Below, in pieces: positions 28,068 to 37,266 of a stretch of 64,000 nt of DNA. Below the pieces are notes generated by a model. The model had not been told where the DNA came from. It worked only from the letters and a program-made list of their open reading frames with translations, and did no database searches. The DNA comes from Bog-473 sp963707835 (lineage in GTDB: Bacteria > Actinomycetota > Acidimicrobiia > Acidimicrobiales > RAAP-2), in contig CAVPRI010000002.1 in NCBI GenBank assembly GCA_963707835.1, positions 1,054,001 through 1,118,000 of the forward strand, given 5' to 3'. Within the stretch, counting starts at the first letter, position 1. The number at the start of each line of letters is the position of its first letter. Position numbers and translations under genes: made by a program.

Positions 28068-28514
28068 GTGCCGAAGCGGACAGCCGAGATCACCATCGAC
28101 CGGTCGGCCGACGAGGTCTGGGCCACGATCGGCGACTTCGCCGTGCTGGCCTGGAACCCGACGGTCGAGTGGTACCGGGCCGACGGCGAGCACCGCACCG
28201 CCAAGTCGGTGGGTGTCGAGCTCGAGATCGACGAGCGGCTGGTGGACCATGACGACGGCCGCCGCACCTTCTCGTACGCCATCACCGGACTGCGCGGCGT
28301 GACGCAGTTCGACCTCGGGGACGGCGCGACCCTCGACCTCGACACCATGTGCGATCACAGCCTGGCCCGCCTGACCGTGGTGCCCCTCGACGATTCGAGC
28401 TGCCGCGTGACCTACGACCTCGAGCTCGACGAGGGACACGACCAGACGCTCGAGGCCACCTCGGGCCAGTACCAGAGCGTCCTCGCCCACCTCAAGGCCC
28501 AGATGGAGCGCTGA
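28068..28514 (+). CDS. SRPBCC (START-like) family protein 1
   Basis: A 148-residue cytoplasmic protein of the SRPBCC fold, which encloses hydrophobic ligands. GTG 28068 has a G-rich Shine-Dalgarno and yields MPKRTAEITIDRSADEVWAT, the usual opening strand and helix. The C-terminal helix EATSGQYQSVLAHLKAQMER closes the cavity. It is closely similar along its whole length to the proteins at 43193 and 48896 in this window, which share VWxxIxxF, DERLVxHDD, TFxYAxxGxRG and GHDQTxExTxGQYxxV. No partner gene adjoins it; its last 23 bases overlap the convergent PAP2 gene. Confidence 0.85.
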   Translation: MPKRTAEITIDRSADEVWATIGDFAVLAWNPTVEWYRADGEHRTAKSVGVELEIDERLVDHDDGRRTFSYAITGLRGVTQFDLGDGATLDLDTMCDHSLARLTVVPLDDSSCRVTYDLELDEGHDQTLEATSGQYQSVLAHLKAQMER

Positions 28515-29169
28515 GGCGGGAGGCACCCCACCACGAGGCCGTCACAGCGACCAGTGCGACGGCGGTGCCCAACGCCCAGCCGGCCACCACGTCGGAGAGC
28601 CAGTGCACGCCCAGAACGAGGCGGCTGACCCCGACCACGCCGGCGAGGAAGGCCGCGGCGGCCAACAGCGCTACCCGCGGCCACCGGCGGGTGACCAGAG
28701 TCAGGGCCAGCACGCCCGCCACCGTCAACAGGCAGGCCGCGGCGTCGGTGGCGTGGGCCGACGGAAAGGCGGCGAGCCCCACCGTGGTCTCGTGCACATG
28801 CACGGGAGGCCGCGGCCGGCCGAAGAGAGCCTTGCCCAGGGCCGCCGCCGCCCCGGCCAACGCCAGCGCGGCGGTCGGGGCCACGGCGAGCACCCACCGC
28901 CAGCCCCGGACGACCAAGAGGACGCCCGTGAGCACAGAGAGAACCGACAGGCCCACCACGCCACCGAGGACGCTGACCACCCGTGCCACCTGTACCGAGC
29001 CGGTGGTCCGTACCTTCACCATCCAGTCGAGCACGGCCTGGTCGTGCGAGATGAAGCCGCCGCCGTCGAGGACGTCCTCCGCGATGCACACGAACAGCGC
29101 GAGGCAGGCCACGACACCCACCACCGCGGCAGCCAGGACCCACCGCGGTGGTGCGGCATCGGCCCGCAT
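28492..29169 (-). CDS. PAP2 family phosphatase
   Basis: Membrane lipid phosphatase of 225 aa. ATG 29169 is chosen over the much longer open frame because GAGG lies nine bases upstream and the first helix (WVLAAAVVGVVACLALFVCI) follows. The three PAP2 signature blocks are present: KALFGRPRPP, then FPSAHATDAA (PSGH-like with the catalytic His), then SRLVLGVHWLSDVVAG. Five to six helices are predicted. A likely substrate is undecaprenyl pyrophosphate or phosphatidate; recycling of undecaprenyl carrier would suit the polysaccharide cluster but is inferred. Confidence 0.9.
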   Translation of the reverse strand: MRADAAPPRWVLAAAVVGVVACLALFVCIAEDVLDGGGFISHDQAVLDWMVKVRTTGSVQVARVVSVLGGVVGLSVLSVLTGVLLVVRGWRWVLAVAPTAALALAGAAAALGKALFGRPRPPVHVHETTVGLAAFPSAHATDAAACLLTVAGVLALTLVTRRWPRVALLAAAAFLAGVVGVSRLVLGVHWLSDVVAGWALGTAVALVAVTASWWGASRLSAPSGP

Positions 29170-29368
29170 CTCGGGGGACCTCTCGATTCGGGGGAACGTG
29201 TCGGACCTCCTGGCGAGGATGGCACTGGTGGGGCGCCGGCGCACAACAGTCCCACAACGCAGCATCACTCCCCGCACCACCTCGCGTGAATTCCCGGTTG
29301 CTCCTCCAACCGCGGGTGGCCCGGGTGCGAGGATGGCGGGCAGTTCGGGAGTCTCGAGGGGGCTGGCG

Positions 29369-31126
29369 ATGAGAGGGATGCGTGGGGTGCGCCGCCGGAC
29401 CGCGACCGGGCTGGCGGCGGCCGTGGTTTCGGGCGCCGTGCTGACGGGTGGCCTGCTCGCCACGGGGGCATCGGTGCTCAGTCCGGGTGTGGCCTCGGCG
29501 GGCACCGCTCTCCCCGGTGCGGGCGCATGCCCGATGTTCCCGGCCGACAACGTGTGGAACACACCCGTGGGCAACCTGCCCGTCGACGCGCACTCGGCGC
29601 AGTGGCTGAGCAGCATGCAAGCATCGGCGACCGACCTCCACCCCGACTTCGGCCCCTCGGGCGACCCGACCAATCCCTACGGGATGCCCTACACCGTGGT
29701 CCCCCCGGGACACGCCTCGGTCAACGTGTCCTTCCAGTACGCGGACGAGAGTGACCCTGGGCCCTACCCGTTCGGCCCCGAAACGCCGATCGAGGGAGGA
29801 CAGAACGCCGGCGGTGACCGCCACGCGCTGATGGTGGACCCCTCGACGTGCACCCTCTTCGAGCTCTACGACGCGCGCTACAGCCCCGGCGGCTCTACGG
29901 CGGGCTCGGGGGCCATCTGGAACCTGCGGTCGAACGCGCTGCGCCCCGCCGGGTGGACCTCGGCCGATGCTGCCGGGCTGCCGATCCTGCCCGGCCTGCT
30001 GCGCTACGACGAGGTCGAGTCCGGGAACATCACGCACGCCATCAGGATGACCGCCGAGACGACCGACACCAGTTATCTGTGGCCCGCACGCCACGAGGCC
30101 GGGGCGCGTTCGGACCCGAACCTGCCCCCCATGGGCGCCCGGTTCCGGCTGAAGGCCAACTTCGACATCGGCAACTACTCACCCCAGGCCCAGGTCGTCC
30201 TCCGGGCCATGCAGCGCTACGGCCTCATCCTGGCCGACAACGGCAGCAACTGGTACTTCGGGGGCACGGCCGACCCGGCGTGGCCGCAGGGGCTGGTCGA
30301 CGAGCTCAAGCAGGTCCCGGCGAGCGCGTTCGAGGCAGTGGACGAGTCCTCCCTCATGGTCAGCCCCGACTCGGGGCAGGCCCGCACCTTCCCCGGACCG
30401 GTCACCGGGATCGCCGCCCCTCCCTCGGGATCGGGCTACTGGCTGGCCGACGCCGAGGGCGCCGTCTCTGCCCACAACCTCCCGAGCTACGGCTCCATGG
30501 CCGGGACACTGCTCAACGCCCCGATCGAGCACATCGTCTCGACACCCGATGGAGGGGGCTACTGGCTGGTGGCGGCCGACGGCGGAACGTTCACGTTCGG
30601 CGACGCCGGCTTCTACGGCTCCATGGGAGGCCAGCACCTCAACGCGCCCGTGGTCAACCTGGCCCCGACCCCAGACGGGCGGGGTTACTGGCTGGTGGCC
30701 TCCGACGGCGGCGTCTTCGCCTTCGGCGACGCACCCTTCTACGGCTCCATGGGCGGGACGCACCTCAACGCCCCCGTGGTGGGCATCGCCGGCGACCGCC
30801 AGACAGGCGGATACTGGCTGGTGGCCTCCGACGGCGGGATCTTCTCCTTCGGGGCGTCGTTCTTCGGCTCGACCGGGAACCTCCGGCTGCAGCTGCCGGT
30901 CAACGGCATGGCCCCGACGGCCGACGGGAACGGGTACTGGCTGGTGGCTTCTGACGGCGGGATCTTCACCTTCGGCGACGCCCAGTTCTGGGGAAGTACG
31001 GGCGGCATCCGCCTCAATGCCCCGGTCACGGGCATGGCGGCCGACGACGCCACGGGTGGGTACTGGCTGGTAGGTGCCGACGGCGGCGTCTTCTCCTACG
31101 ATGCGCCTTTCGACGGGGCCGACTGA
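29369..31126 (+). CDS. Secreted protein with GYWLV-type repeats, hypothetical N-domain
   Basis: A 585-residue exported protein. ATG 29369 follows a GAGGGGG sequence; the signal includes GLAAAVVSGAVLTGGLLATG and an Ala-rich cleavage region. The first 330 mature residues form a domain I do not recognise, starting at CPMFPADNVWNTPVGNLPVD, with DRHALMVDPSTCTLFELYDA further on. From about residue 345 six repeats of about 40 residues follow, with the consensus GYWLVASDGGxFxFGDAxFYG, then S(M/T)GG, then LNAPV. They end exactly at the C-terminus. Tandem beta repeats of this kind probably form a propeller or solenoid on the cell surface. The neighbouring G1 peptidase gene carries the same repeats. Confidence 0.75.
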   Translation: MRGMRGVRRRTATGLAAAVVSGAVLTGGLLATGASVLSPGVASAGTALPGAGACPMFPADNVWNTPVGNLPVDAHSAQWLSSMQASATDLHPDFGPSGDPTNPYGMPYTVVPPGHASVNVSFQYADESDPGPYPFGPETPIEGGQNAGGDRHALMVDPSTCTLFELYDARYSPGGSTAGSGAIWNLRSNALRPAGWTSADAAGLPILPGLLRYDEVESGNITHAIRMTAETTDTSYLWPARHEAGARSDPNLPPMGARFRLKANFDIGNYSPQAQVVLRAMQRYGLILADNGSNWYFGGTADPAWPQGLVDELKQVPASAFEAVDESSLMVSPDSGQARTFPGPVTGIAAPPSGSGYWLADAEGAVSAHNLPSYGSMAGTLLNAPIEHIVSTPDGGGYWLVAADGGTFTFGDAGFYGSMGGQHLNAPVVNLAPTPDGRGYWLVASDGGVFAFGDAPFYGSMGGTHLNAPVVGIAGDRQTGGYWLVASDGGIFSFGASFFGSTGNLRLQLPVNGMAPTADGNGYWLVASDGGIFTFGDAQFWGSTGGIRLNAPVTGMAADDATGGYWLVGADGGVFSYDAPFDGAD

Positions 31127-31182
31127 TCCACCAGCCCGCAGCGGCCAATTCCGTACACCTCCGGAAAGAGATCTCGACTGCC

Positions 31183-33161
31183 ATGAACCGCCGAACCACC
31201 CCCAACCAGCCGACGCGTCTCGTCCCACGACCCTTGCTGGCCGGCACGCTGTCATGTCTGCTCTCGTGCGCGCTGGGTGTCGGCGCTGCGGTGGTGGTCG
31301 GCACGACTGCACAGGCCGCTCCGGCGCCGGCCGTGCCGTTGCCGGCGGTTGCGCACCAGGTCGAGCAGGTCGACTCGGCGCCTGACGGTGCCCCCCACAG
31401 CCATCCGCTCGAGCGCGTGGGCAGCCAATCACCTCACGCTCTGACCGCCGGCGCGCTCAATCTCTCGACGAACTGGTCGGGGCTCATCACCGAGGGGTCT
31501 GGAGCGACCTACACCAGCCTGCAAGGCAGCTGGGTGGTGCCGACGGTGCAGCCCTCGGCGACCAACGAATTCTCGGCGACGTGGATCGGCATCGACGGCG
31601 TCGACGAACCACATAGCTCATTCAGACCGGTACGTCGCAGATCAGCCTGCCAACCACACCACCACATACGACGCCTGGGTCGAGCTCTTGCCCGGCCGGT
31701 TCGCAGACCATCGACATCAATGCCGGAACGACCGACCTCGGCTCTGGTCCGGCCGCACCGGTCAATCCCGGCGACGCCATGACGGCGTCGGTCTCGCTCG
31801 TATCGACGAACCTGTGGAGCATCGTCCTGACCGACACAACGCAGGGGTGGACCTTCTCGCAGTCGTTCCCCTACACGACACCCGGGCTCAGCGCGGAGTG
31901 GATCGAGGAGGCCCCGACGGTCAACAACAGCCAGTCGACCATGGCCAACTACGGCTCGGCCACCTTCACCAACCTCAGCGCGGCCGGCACGAATCTCGGC
32001 GCAGCACAGTCGTACCCCGTCTACCTCGTGAACTCGTCCGGGGCGATCGTCTCGTACCCGGGGAACTTCAACTCGGCAACACACTCGTTCTCGACGTACT
32101 ACGGCTCCCCCGCACCACAGGTGACCTCGGTCACGCCGAACGATGGCGGTGTGGCCGGCGGGACCAGGCTGACCATCGGCGGCAACTTCGTCACCGGGGT
32201 CTCGTCGGTCACGATCGGCGGGACATCGGTGCCGTTCACTGCCAACATCGGCAACGGGACGGTCACCGCGTCGACCCCACCGCACGGGGCCGGCACGGTC
32301 GACATCACGGTGACCACGCCGGGGGGCACCAGCCCGTTGTCGACGGCGGACCAGTTCACCTACGTCCAACCTCCACCGCACGGATACTGGCTGGTCGGAT
32401 CGGATGGGGGGATCTTCTCGTTCGGGGCCGCGCAGTTCTTCGGCTCGACCGGCGCACTACATCTGCAGCGCCCGGTGGTCGGGATCGTGCCGACGGCCGA
32501 CCGGAACGGGTACTGGCTCGACGCCTCCGACGGGGGCATCTTCGCGTTCGGCGACTCGAACTTCTACGGGTCCATCCCGGGCCTGGGCCTCCATCCGGCC
32601 GGCTCGGGGCTGCCCAACTCGCTCAACGCGCCCGTGGTGGGCATGGTGCCCTCGTCCGACGGAGGCGGCTACTTCATGGTCGCCTCCGACGGCGGGGTGT
32701 TCGCCTTCGGCGACGCCCACTTCGCCGGCAGCTGCCCGGGTATCGGTGGATGCTCGGGGGCGGCGGTGGCGGTCATGCCCGATGCCAGCGGCGCCGGCTA
32801 CTGGCTGGTGACCCAGACCGGGCGCGTGTACACCTTCGGCGACGCGCCCTACTTCGGTGCCCCCGGCCCCCAGAGTGTCCCGGTGACTTCGGCGGTGCGC
32901 ACACCCGACGGACGGGGGTACTGGATCCTCTTCGCCAACGGTGCCATATCGGCCTACGGCGACGCCGGCACATACGGCAGCCCGGTCGGGCAGTTCGGCG
33001 GCTTCAACCCGGCCACCGCGATCTACACCACCTCGGACGGGGGTGGCTACTGGGTGGCAGCCGCCAATGGCTCAGTGGTCGCCTACGGCGACGCGCCCAA
33101 CGACGGCTCCATGGCCGGGACCGGCCTCAACGGGGCCATCATCGCCGCGTCCGGCTGGTGA
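31183..33161 (+). pseudogene. Glutamic peptidase (family G1) with IPT domain and GYWL repeats, frame-disrupted
   Basis: If repaired, a secreted protease of about 659 aa. Order: signal peptide (LLAGTLSCLLSCALGVGAAV), a propeptide, the G1 (eqolisin) fold beginning NLSTNWSGLI, GSWVVPTV and ATWIGIDGV, then an IPT/TIG domain (VTSVTPNDGGVAGGTRLTIG), then about six GYWL-type repeats. The catalytic Glu is seen in LSAEWIEEAP (about 31896). The catalytic Gln should lie in LIQTGTSQI, readable only in another frame at 31617-31643. Between about 31608 and 31705 the frame changes three times: DGVDEPH, then LIQTGTSQI, then TTTYDAWVELLPG, then GSQTIDINAG. The in-frame parts are 31183 to about 31614 and about 31700 to 33161. 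Real decay and sequence error are both possible. Confidence 0.75.
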
Positions 33162-33194
33162 GCTCCGCTGACCACGACGCGGAGGCGTGGAACC

Positions 33195-34229
33195 TCAGGA
33201 GGACGAGTGAACGGAGCCCTCGGCAGCACGCTCTGCTGCGGCCAGCGCCTCGAGTGCTCCGGCCGTCGGTGCGATCACCACCAGACCTCGGTAGAGCCGG
33301 ACCAGGCTGGCGCGGTCGACTGCCCCGGTCCGGACCCGGTCACAGTGGGCGGACTGGATCGCGGCCTCGAGCTGGAACCGTGCGAGCGGAGCCCCGAGTC
33401 CGTGTGCGGTGTGCAGGAGCACCTCGCCCTCGGCGATGAGCGAGCGGTCCCACAGCGCCGTGTCCTGCTCGTCGAGGGGCGGCCACGGAGTTGCCGCTCG
33501 AGCGGGCGCACGTGACTGGGCGAAGGTCAAGAGGGCGGCAAGTCCCCACGCCTCGGGTTCGGTCTCGAGCAGCCTGGCGTTGAGCACGGCGAGCCACCGC
33601 GCCTCGTCCGCCATCGATTCTCGAATGCGCTCGTGTTGGTCGAGCCAGTCGATCGCATAGGCCCCGTAGATGGCTTCGAGCACGGCCGGCAATCGTGTGG
33701 GCAGGTCGTCACGGGTCGGCACGCGAAGAGGGATCCCGGCGTCGCGGATCCGGCGCTTGGCCCGGACCAGGCGCTGTGCCAACGCCGCGGGCTGCTGCGC
33801 CGAACGCGCGGCGATGCGGGCGGCGTCGAAACCGAGCACGACCTGGAGCATGAGCGGACTGCGCACGGCGGGGTCGATCGCCGGGTGCGCGCATGCGAAG
33901 AGCAACTCCAGCCGCTTGTCGGGGATCGCGTCGGGATCGGGCTCGACCAGCGTGACCGCCACGTCGCCCCCGAGTGGTGCTGCGGTGCGCACGGAGGCCG
34001 AGGTGACCAGGTCGCGGATCCGGTTGCGCGCCACGGTGAAGAGCCAACCCTCGGGATTGTGCGGAACGCCGGACGCCGGCCACGTTCGCAGGGCCCTCTC
34101 GAATGCGTCGGCCAGCGCGTCTTCGGCCAGCGCGATATCCCGGGTCGATGCGGCCAGCAGCGCCACGAGCCGTCCATACGAGGCCCGCGCCACCTGCTCG
34201 GCGACTGCTCCGGCCTGGCGGTCGGTCAC
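33195..34229 (-). CDS. ECF-type RNA polymerase sigma factor with C-terminal helical domain (ECF42-like)
   Basis: Alternative sigma factor of 344 aa. GTG 34229 overlaps the stop of the DGPF gene by GTGA. Region 2 is seen as RLVALLAASTRDIALAEDAL and NPEGWLFTVARNRIRD. Region 4 (VLGFDAARIAARSAQQPAAL, then RLVRAKRRIRDAG) is followed by about 200 residues of TPR-like helices (EAIYGAYAIDWLDQHERIRE, LARFQLEAAIQSAHCDRVRT). This long C-terminal extension plus an adjacent YCII/DGPF gene is the established hallmark of the ECF42 group, in which the extension, not an anti-sigma factor, is thought to control activity. No anti-sigma gene is adjacent. Confidence 0.88.
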   Translation of the reverse strand: MTDRQAGAVAEQVARASYGRLVALLAASTRDIALAEDALADAFERALRTWPASGVPHNPEGWLFTVARNRIRDLVTSASVRTAAPLGGDVAVTLVEPDPDAIPDKRLELLFACAHPAIDPAVRSPLMLQVVLGFDAARIAARSAQQPAALAQRLVRAKRRIRDAGIPLRVPTRDDLPTRLPAVLEAIYGAYAIDWLDQHERIRESMADEARWLAVLNARLLETEPEAWGLAALLTFAQSRAPARAATPWPPLDEQDTALWDRSLIAEGEVLLHTAHGLGAPLARFQLEAAIQSAHCDRVRTGAVDRASLVRLYRGLVVIAPTAGALEALAAAERAAEGSVHSSS

Positions 34230-34612
34230 GTGACCGGCTGTGCACCCTGCCAAGAGCCGTCCACGTAGCGGGTCGCGGTCGGACGGATCTCCACGTGACC
34301 CCACGACGCGGGTGGTGCCTCTTTCGCCCACTCGATCGCCGCGTCGAGGTCGGGGGCGTCGATCACGAAGCTGCCGCCAAGTTGCTCCTTCGTGTCGGCG
34401 AACGGGCCGTCCTGCACGACGAGCTCACCACCGGCGAGGGTGACGGTGGTGGTCGCATCGGACTGCTGGAGCACCTCGGCGCTGACCAGCACACCAGCCT
34501 CGTCCAGTGCCCTGGCATACGCCTGGAATGCCCGCATCCCCTCCGCCAGGGCCTCGGGGCCGAGCTCGTCGGCGGTGCGCTCGGGATAGTGGAGCAAGAG
34601 GGTGTAGCGCAT
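34226..34612 (-). CDS. YCII-related protein with DGPF motif
   Basis: A 128-residue soluble protein of the YCII fold. The motif DGPFADTKEQLGG at 68-80 contains the name-giving DGPF. MRYTLLLHYPER at the start and YVDGSWQG near the end are usual. It is first in a two-gene operon with the ECF sigma factor (GTGA overlap). DGPF proteins are known companions of ECF42 sigma factors; their biochemical role is not settled. Confidence 0.9.
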   Translation of the reverse strand: MRYTLLLHYPERTADELGPEALAEGMRAFQAYARALDEAGVLVSAEVLQQSDATTTVTLAGGELVVQDGPFADTKEQLGGSFVIDAPDLDAAIEWAKEAPPASWGHVEIRPTATRYVDGSWQGAQPVT

Positions 34613-34772
34613 GGCCGTCCTTCCGGTTGCTGTTCGATTCTGCCACCTCTATGACGAACGAGGGCCGGCGAGATCGACATGCAATTCCCCGTGGAGCGGC
34701 TCCCGGCCGCGACCCCGGAGACCGGCCATTCGATCCTCTGAGGCTCAGGCGCTCAGGCGCTGGCCCGTGGCG

Positions 34773-35654
34773 TCACGATGAGCTGCCACCGCCCGTGAGC
34801 ACCTCGGGATACGGAGTATTGACCCGGTGGAAATTGAACACGTCCGGCCAGTTGTTCTTGGCGTGGAACTCCTCGTCCCGCTTGATCTGCGCGACGATGT
34901 CCGCTGGCTGCCAGCCCTTGACCAGTTCCTTGCCCGTGAAGTCGAACACCGGCAGTCCGAGCTCCACGATCAGCTGCAGGCTGTAGGCGATGCGACCGGT
35001 CAACACGGCCGGATCGCCGGTGACCAGTGCGAAACCCGCCTCGACCATCGTCTCGACCGGCTCCCAGATGTCATTGGTCGGCACGTGCGCCGAGTTGAGC
35101 GCGCGGCCCATGGCGATCTGCGGGGTGAGCGCGTTCACGGCGATGACCCCTTCGTTCTCGCCGGCCGCCGAGACGGTCAGGCGATTGACCGCCGCCTTGG
35201 TCGCACCGTAGATCGAGCTTCCATCCTTGGCCTTGAAGGCGAACGGTGGTCCCGGCGGCAGCTCGCCGCTGAAGCTCGTGAAGTTCAGTATCCAGCCCTT
35301 CCCCCGTTCACGCATGCCGGGGATCACCTGCGACATCAGGAGCCAGTACGACCACAAGTTGACCTCGGAGTGCCAGCGAAGCTCGTCGAGCGTGAACTCG
35401 TGCACCTGCTTGAGCTCGTGCGACGCCGGCTCGTTGACCAGAATGTCGATCAGGCCGAACGCCTCCTCGGTGCGGGCGACGAGCGTGGCTCGACCACCTT
35501 CGGGCTCCCCGAGGTCACACGGCATCACGAGCGCCTCACCCCCGACCGCCTCGACGAGCTGACGCGGCTGCGGAGCCGGGGGTCTCAGCTGGCCCGTGCC
35601 GGTGTCCGTCGGGAAGCAGCCGGGTGCCAGGGGAACCCCGACAGGGTGGCCCAC
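34773..35654 (-). pseudogene. Short-chain dehydrogenase remnant lacking the cofactor-binding N-terminus
   Basis: The C-terminal three quarters of an SDR enzyme. It has DILVNEPASHELKQ (NNAG region, altered to VNEPA), NFTSFSGE with the catalytic Ser region, and YGATKAAVNRL with the catalytic Tyr-x-x-x-Lys. The first strand and the TGxxxGxG nucleotide-binding loop are absent. Homology begins around LVEAVGGEALVMPCDLGEPE at about 35565, just downstream of the end of the neighbouring secreted-protein gene, whose last 70 bases the open frame overlaps. The frame upstream of there is non-homologous. This looks like a 5' deletion, or an assembly join at about 35575-35600. A functional enzyme is unlikely. 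Confidence 0.65.
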
Positions 35655-36655
35655 TCCTCCGGCGTGGCTTCCTGCCAGACCCAGAAGGACGCGCCGAGCG
35701 CGCCGGCCCGCTGCCCGGCGCGCAAGAACTCGGCGATCTCCGCTCCGCTCGGGGAGTCGGTCCGACCGCCGGCGCTGGCCAAGTTGAAGGCCTGCCCGAT
35801 GACGTGCACGGGTCGCAGCGTCGAGAGGCGGGCGACGTCGAGCGCAGCATCGGTTCCGGGATCAGTGCACTCCCAGTAGACCATCGGGGCGAAGGCGTCC
35901 ACATAGGGTGCCATGGCCCGGTAGGGGTACTCGCCGCTCCAGTTGGCGTCGGTCGGCGGGTACACGGTCGCCACGACAGGGCGGCTCCCGGCGGACTGAC
36001 GAACGAGCTCGAGGTACACGGCCGCCCGCTGGCCGCTCAGCATGACTCCCTCGCTCGCCTCTTCGATGTCCGCGCTGTAGCCGTCGACCTGCTGCCCGTC
36101 GGGAGCGCGCCAGTCGAGGATCTGCGAGGTCCAGTGGGCGTCGCCGACCGGGTCCCACAGGTACGGGAAACCCCAGGCGATCACCGAGACGCCATGGGCG
36201 TGGGCAATGGGTACGAGGGCCCGGAGCTCGCCGGCGCCGTAGAAACCGTTCATGGAGTCACCCACCCGAACCCACAGCTGATGCAGCCCCGCCGACACCG
36301 CCTGCTGCACGACCCGGGCGGCGTCGCCACCGTCGGTGTCCGCCCACTCCCAGATCCACATGCCCTTCCCGGTGACCGCTCCGAGGTGCGATGTCCACGA
36401 TGCCGGCGCCCTCACCGGCGGAAGGGAGGTCACGAGGACCGCCGGGTGCCACGGCGGTGGTGAGGCAGGCAGCGGCGGGTGCGGCGGCACGGGACAGCCG
36501 GCGAGGGTGACCGGGCTGGGTGCCGTCGTCACCGTGGTGCGAGTGGGCGCGGACCGGTGTGGCGTCGCCGCCACACCCGTTGCCGACCCGACCACTCCCG
36601 TGACCCCCAGGACGACCGAGACGGCGGCCCATGCGCGCTTCGAGCGGCTCCACAT
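35585..36655 (-). CDS. Secreted TIM-barrel-like protein, function unknown
   Basis: About 356 aa from ATG 36655, with an export signal (AWAAVSVVLGVTGVVGSATG) and a Pro-rich linker. The body reads like a glycoside-hydrolase type barrel: GKGMWIWEWADTDGG, AGLHQLWVRVGD, HGVSVIAWGFPYLWDP, VDGYSADIEEASEG (acidic residues at a strand end), RPVVATVYPPTDANW, APMVYWECTDPGTD and ASFWVWQEATPEEW. The strand-end Asp/Glu pairs suggest catalysis, but I cannot assign a family. It sits beside the SDR remnant and ends within it. Confidence 0.6.
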   Translation of the reverse strand: MWSRSKRAWAAVSVVLGVTGVVGSATGVAATPHRSAPTRTTVTTAPSPVTLAGCPVPPHPPLPASPPPWHPAVLVTSLPPVRAPASWTSHLGAVTGKGMWIWEWADTDGGDAARVVQQAVSAGLHQLWVRVGDSMNGFYGAGELRALVPIAHAHGVSVIAWGFPYLWDPVGDAHWTSQILDWRAPDGQQVDGYSADIEEASEGVMLSGQRAAVYLELVRQSAGSRPVVATVYPPTDANWSGEYPYRAMAPYVDAFAPMVYWECTDPGTDAALDVARLSTLRPVHVIGQAFNLASAGGRTDSPSGAEIAEFLRAGQRAGALGASFWVWQEATPEEWATLSGFPWHPAASRRTPARAS

Positions 36656-36704
36656 GTGCACGGTCCATTGTGGCGGGCAGCTCGAGCGCACGCTTGGCAG
36701 GGCC

Positions 36705-37103
36705 TCAGACGGGAGAGGGTTCTCGGCCTTCGCCCAAGACCGCGGTGAGCCCTTCGAGATCGGCGACCGTCACCGTGAGCGCGGAGTGACCGCTTCGTCG
36801 GAGGCGCGACGGAACCTTCTCGGCGAAGTGGATGCAGACGCCCGCCCGGTTGTTCGTGCCGAACGTGAGACCGTCGTCCGCACCAGACAAGCGGACCCCG
36901 ACAGCCGTCCACCAGCGGTAGCCACGTGTGACGTGCGCACCGGTGATGTTCGCCAGCGGGGACACCACCTTGAAGAGGCCGAACGTGGCGATGAGCGAGC
37001 CCTCATCGGTGAGCGTGACGTCGTTCTTCGATGGTCGGAACAGCAGGGGCAGCAGCACGGGAAGGTAGCGATTGTCCACGGCATATCGGAAATGCCGCGT
37101 CAT
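36705..37103 (-). CDS. Conserved actinobacterial hypothetical protein
   Basis: A 132-residue soluble protein from ATG 37103 (MTRHFRYAVDNRYLPVLLPL). The pattern of short beta strands (VTLTDEGSLIATFG, VSPLANITGAHVTRGYRWWT, VRLSGADDGLTFGT, CIHFAEKVP, ALTVTVADLEGL) resembles a pleckstrin-like or lipocalin-like barrel. I recall closely similar mycobacterial hypothetical proteins with GYRWWTAVGVRLS and NNRAGVCIHF, but no function. The frame is open for 13 more codons upstream. Confidence 0.65.
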   Translation of the reverse strand: MTRHFRYAVDNRYLPVLLPLLFRPSKNDVTLTDEGSLIATFGLFKVVSPLANITGAHVTRGYRWWTAVGVRLSGADDGLTFGTNNRAGVCIHFAEKVPSRLRRSGHSALTVTVADLEGLTAVLGEGREPSPV

Positions 37104-37266
37104 CACGCCGTCCCGATCCGTCCGGTCCTTGCCGCTGGGCATGCACTCACCAGGTCGAGCCTACGAGGCGCAGGGCGTCCCCGTGGCGGTCGCATCGCCC
37201 ACGGGGTGAGCAGCGCGGCGCCGAGGAGCCCTCCCCGGAGCGGTGTAGCATGACCAGCACCTCAAC

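Noticed and set aside
28349..29368. N-terminal extension of the GYWLV-repeat protein (340 extra codons)
   Set aside because: It is antisense to the PAP2 gene and low in information; a proper Shine-Dalgarno and signal peptide support ATG 29369.
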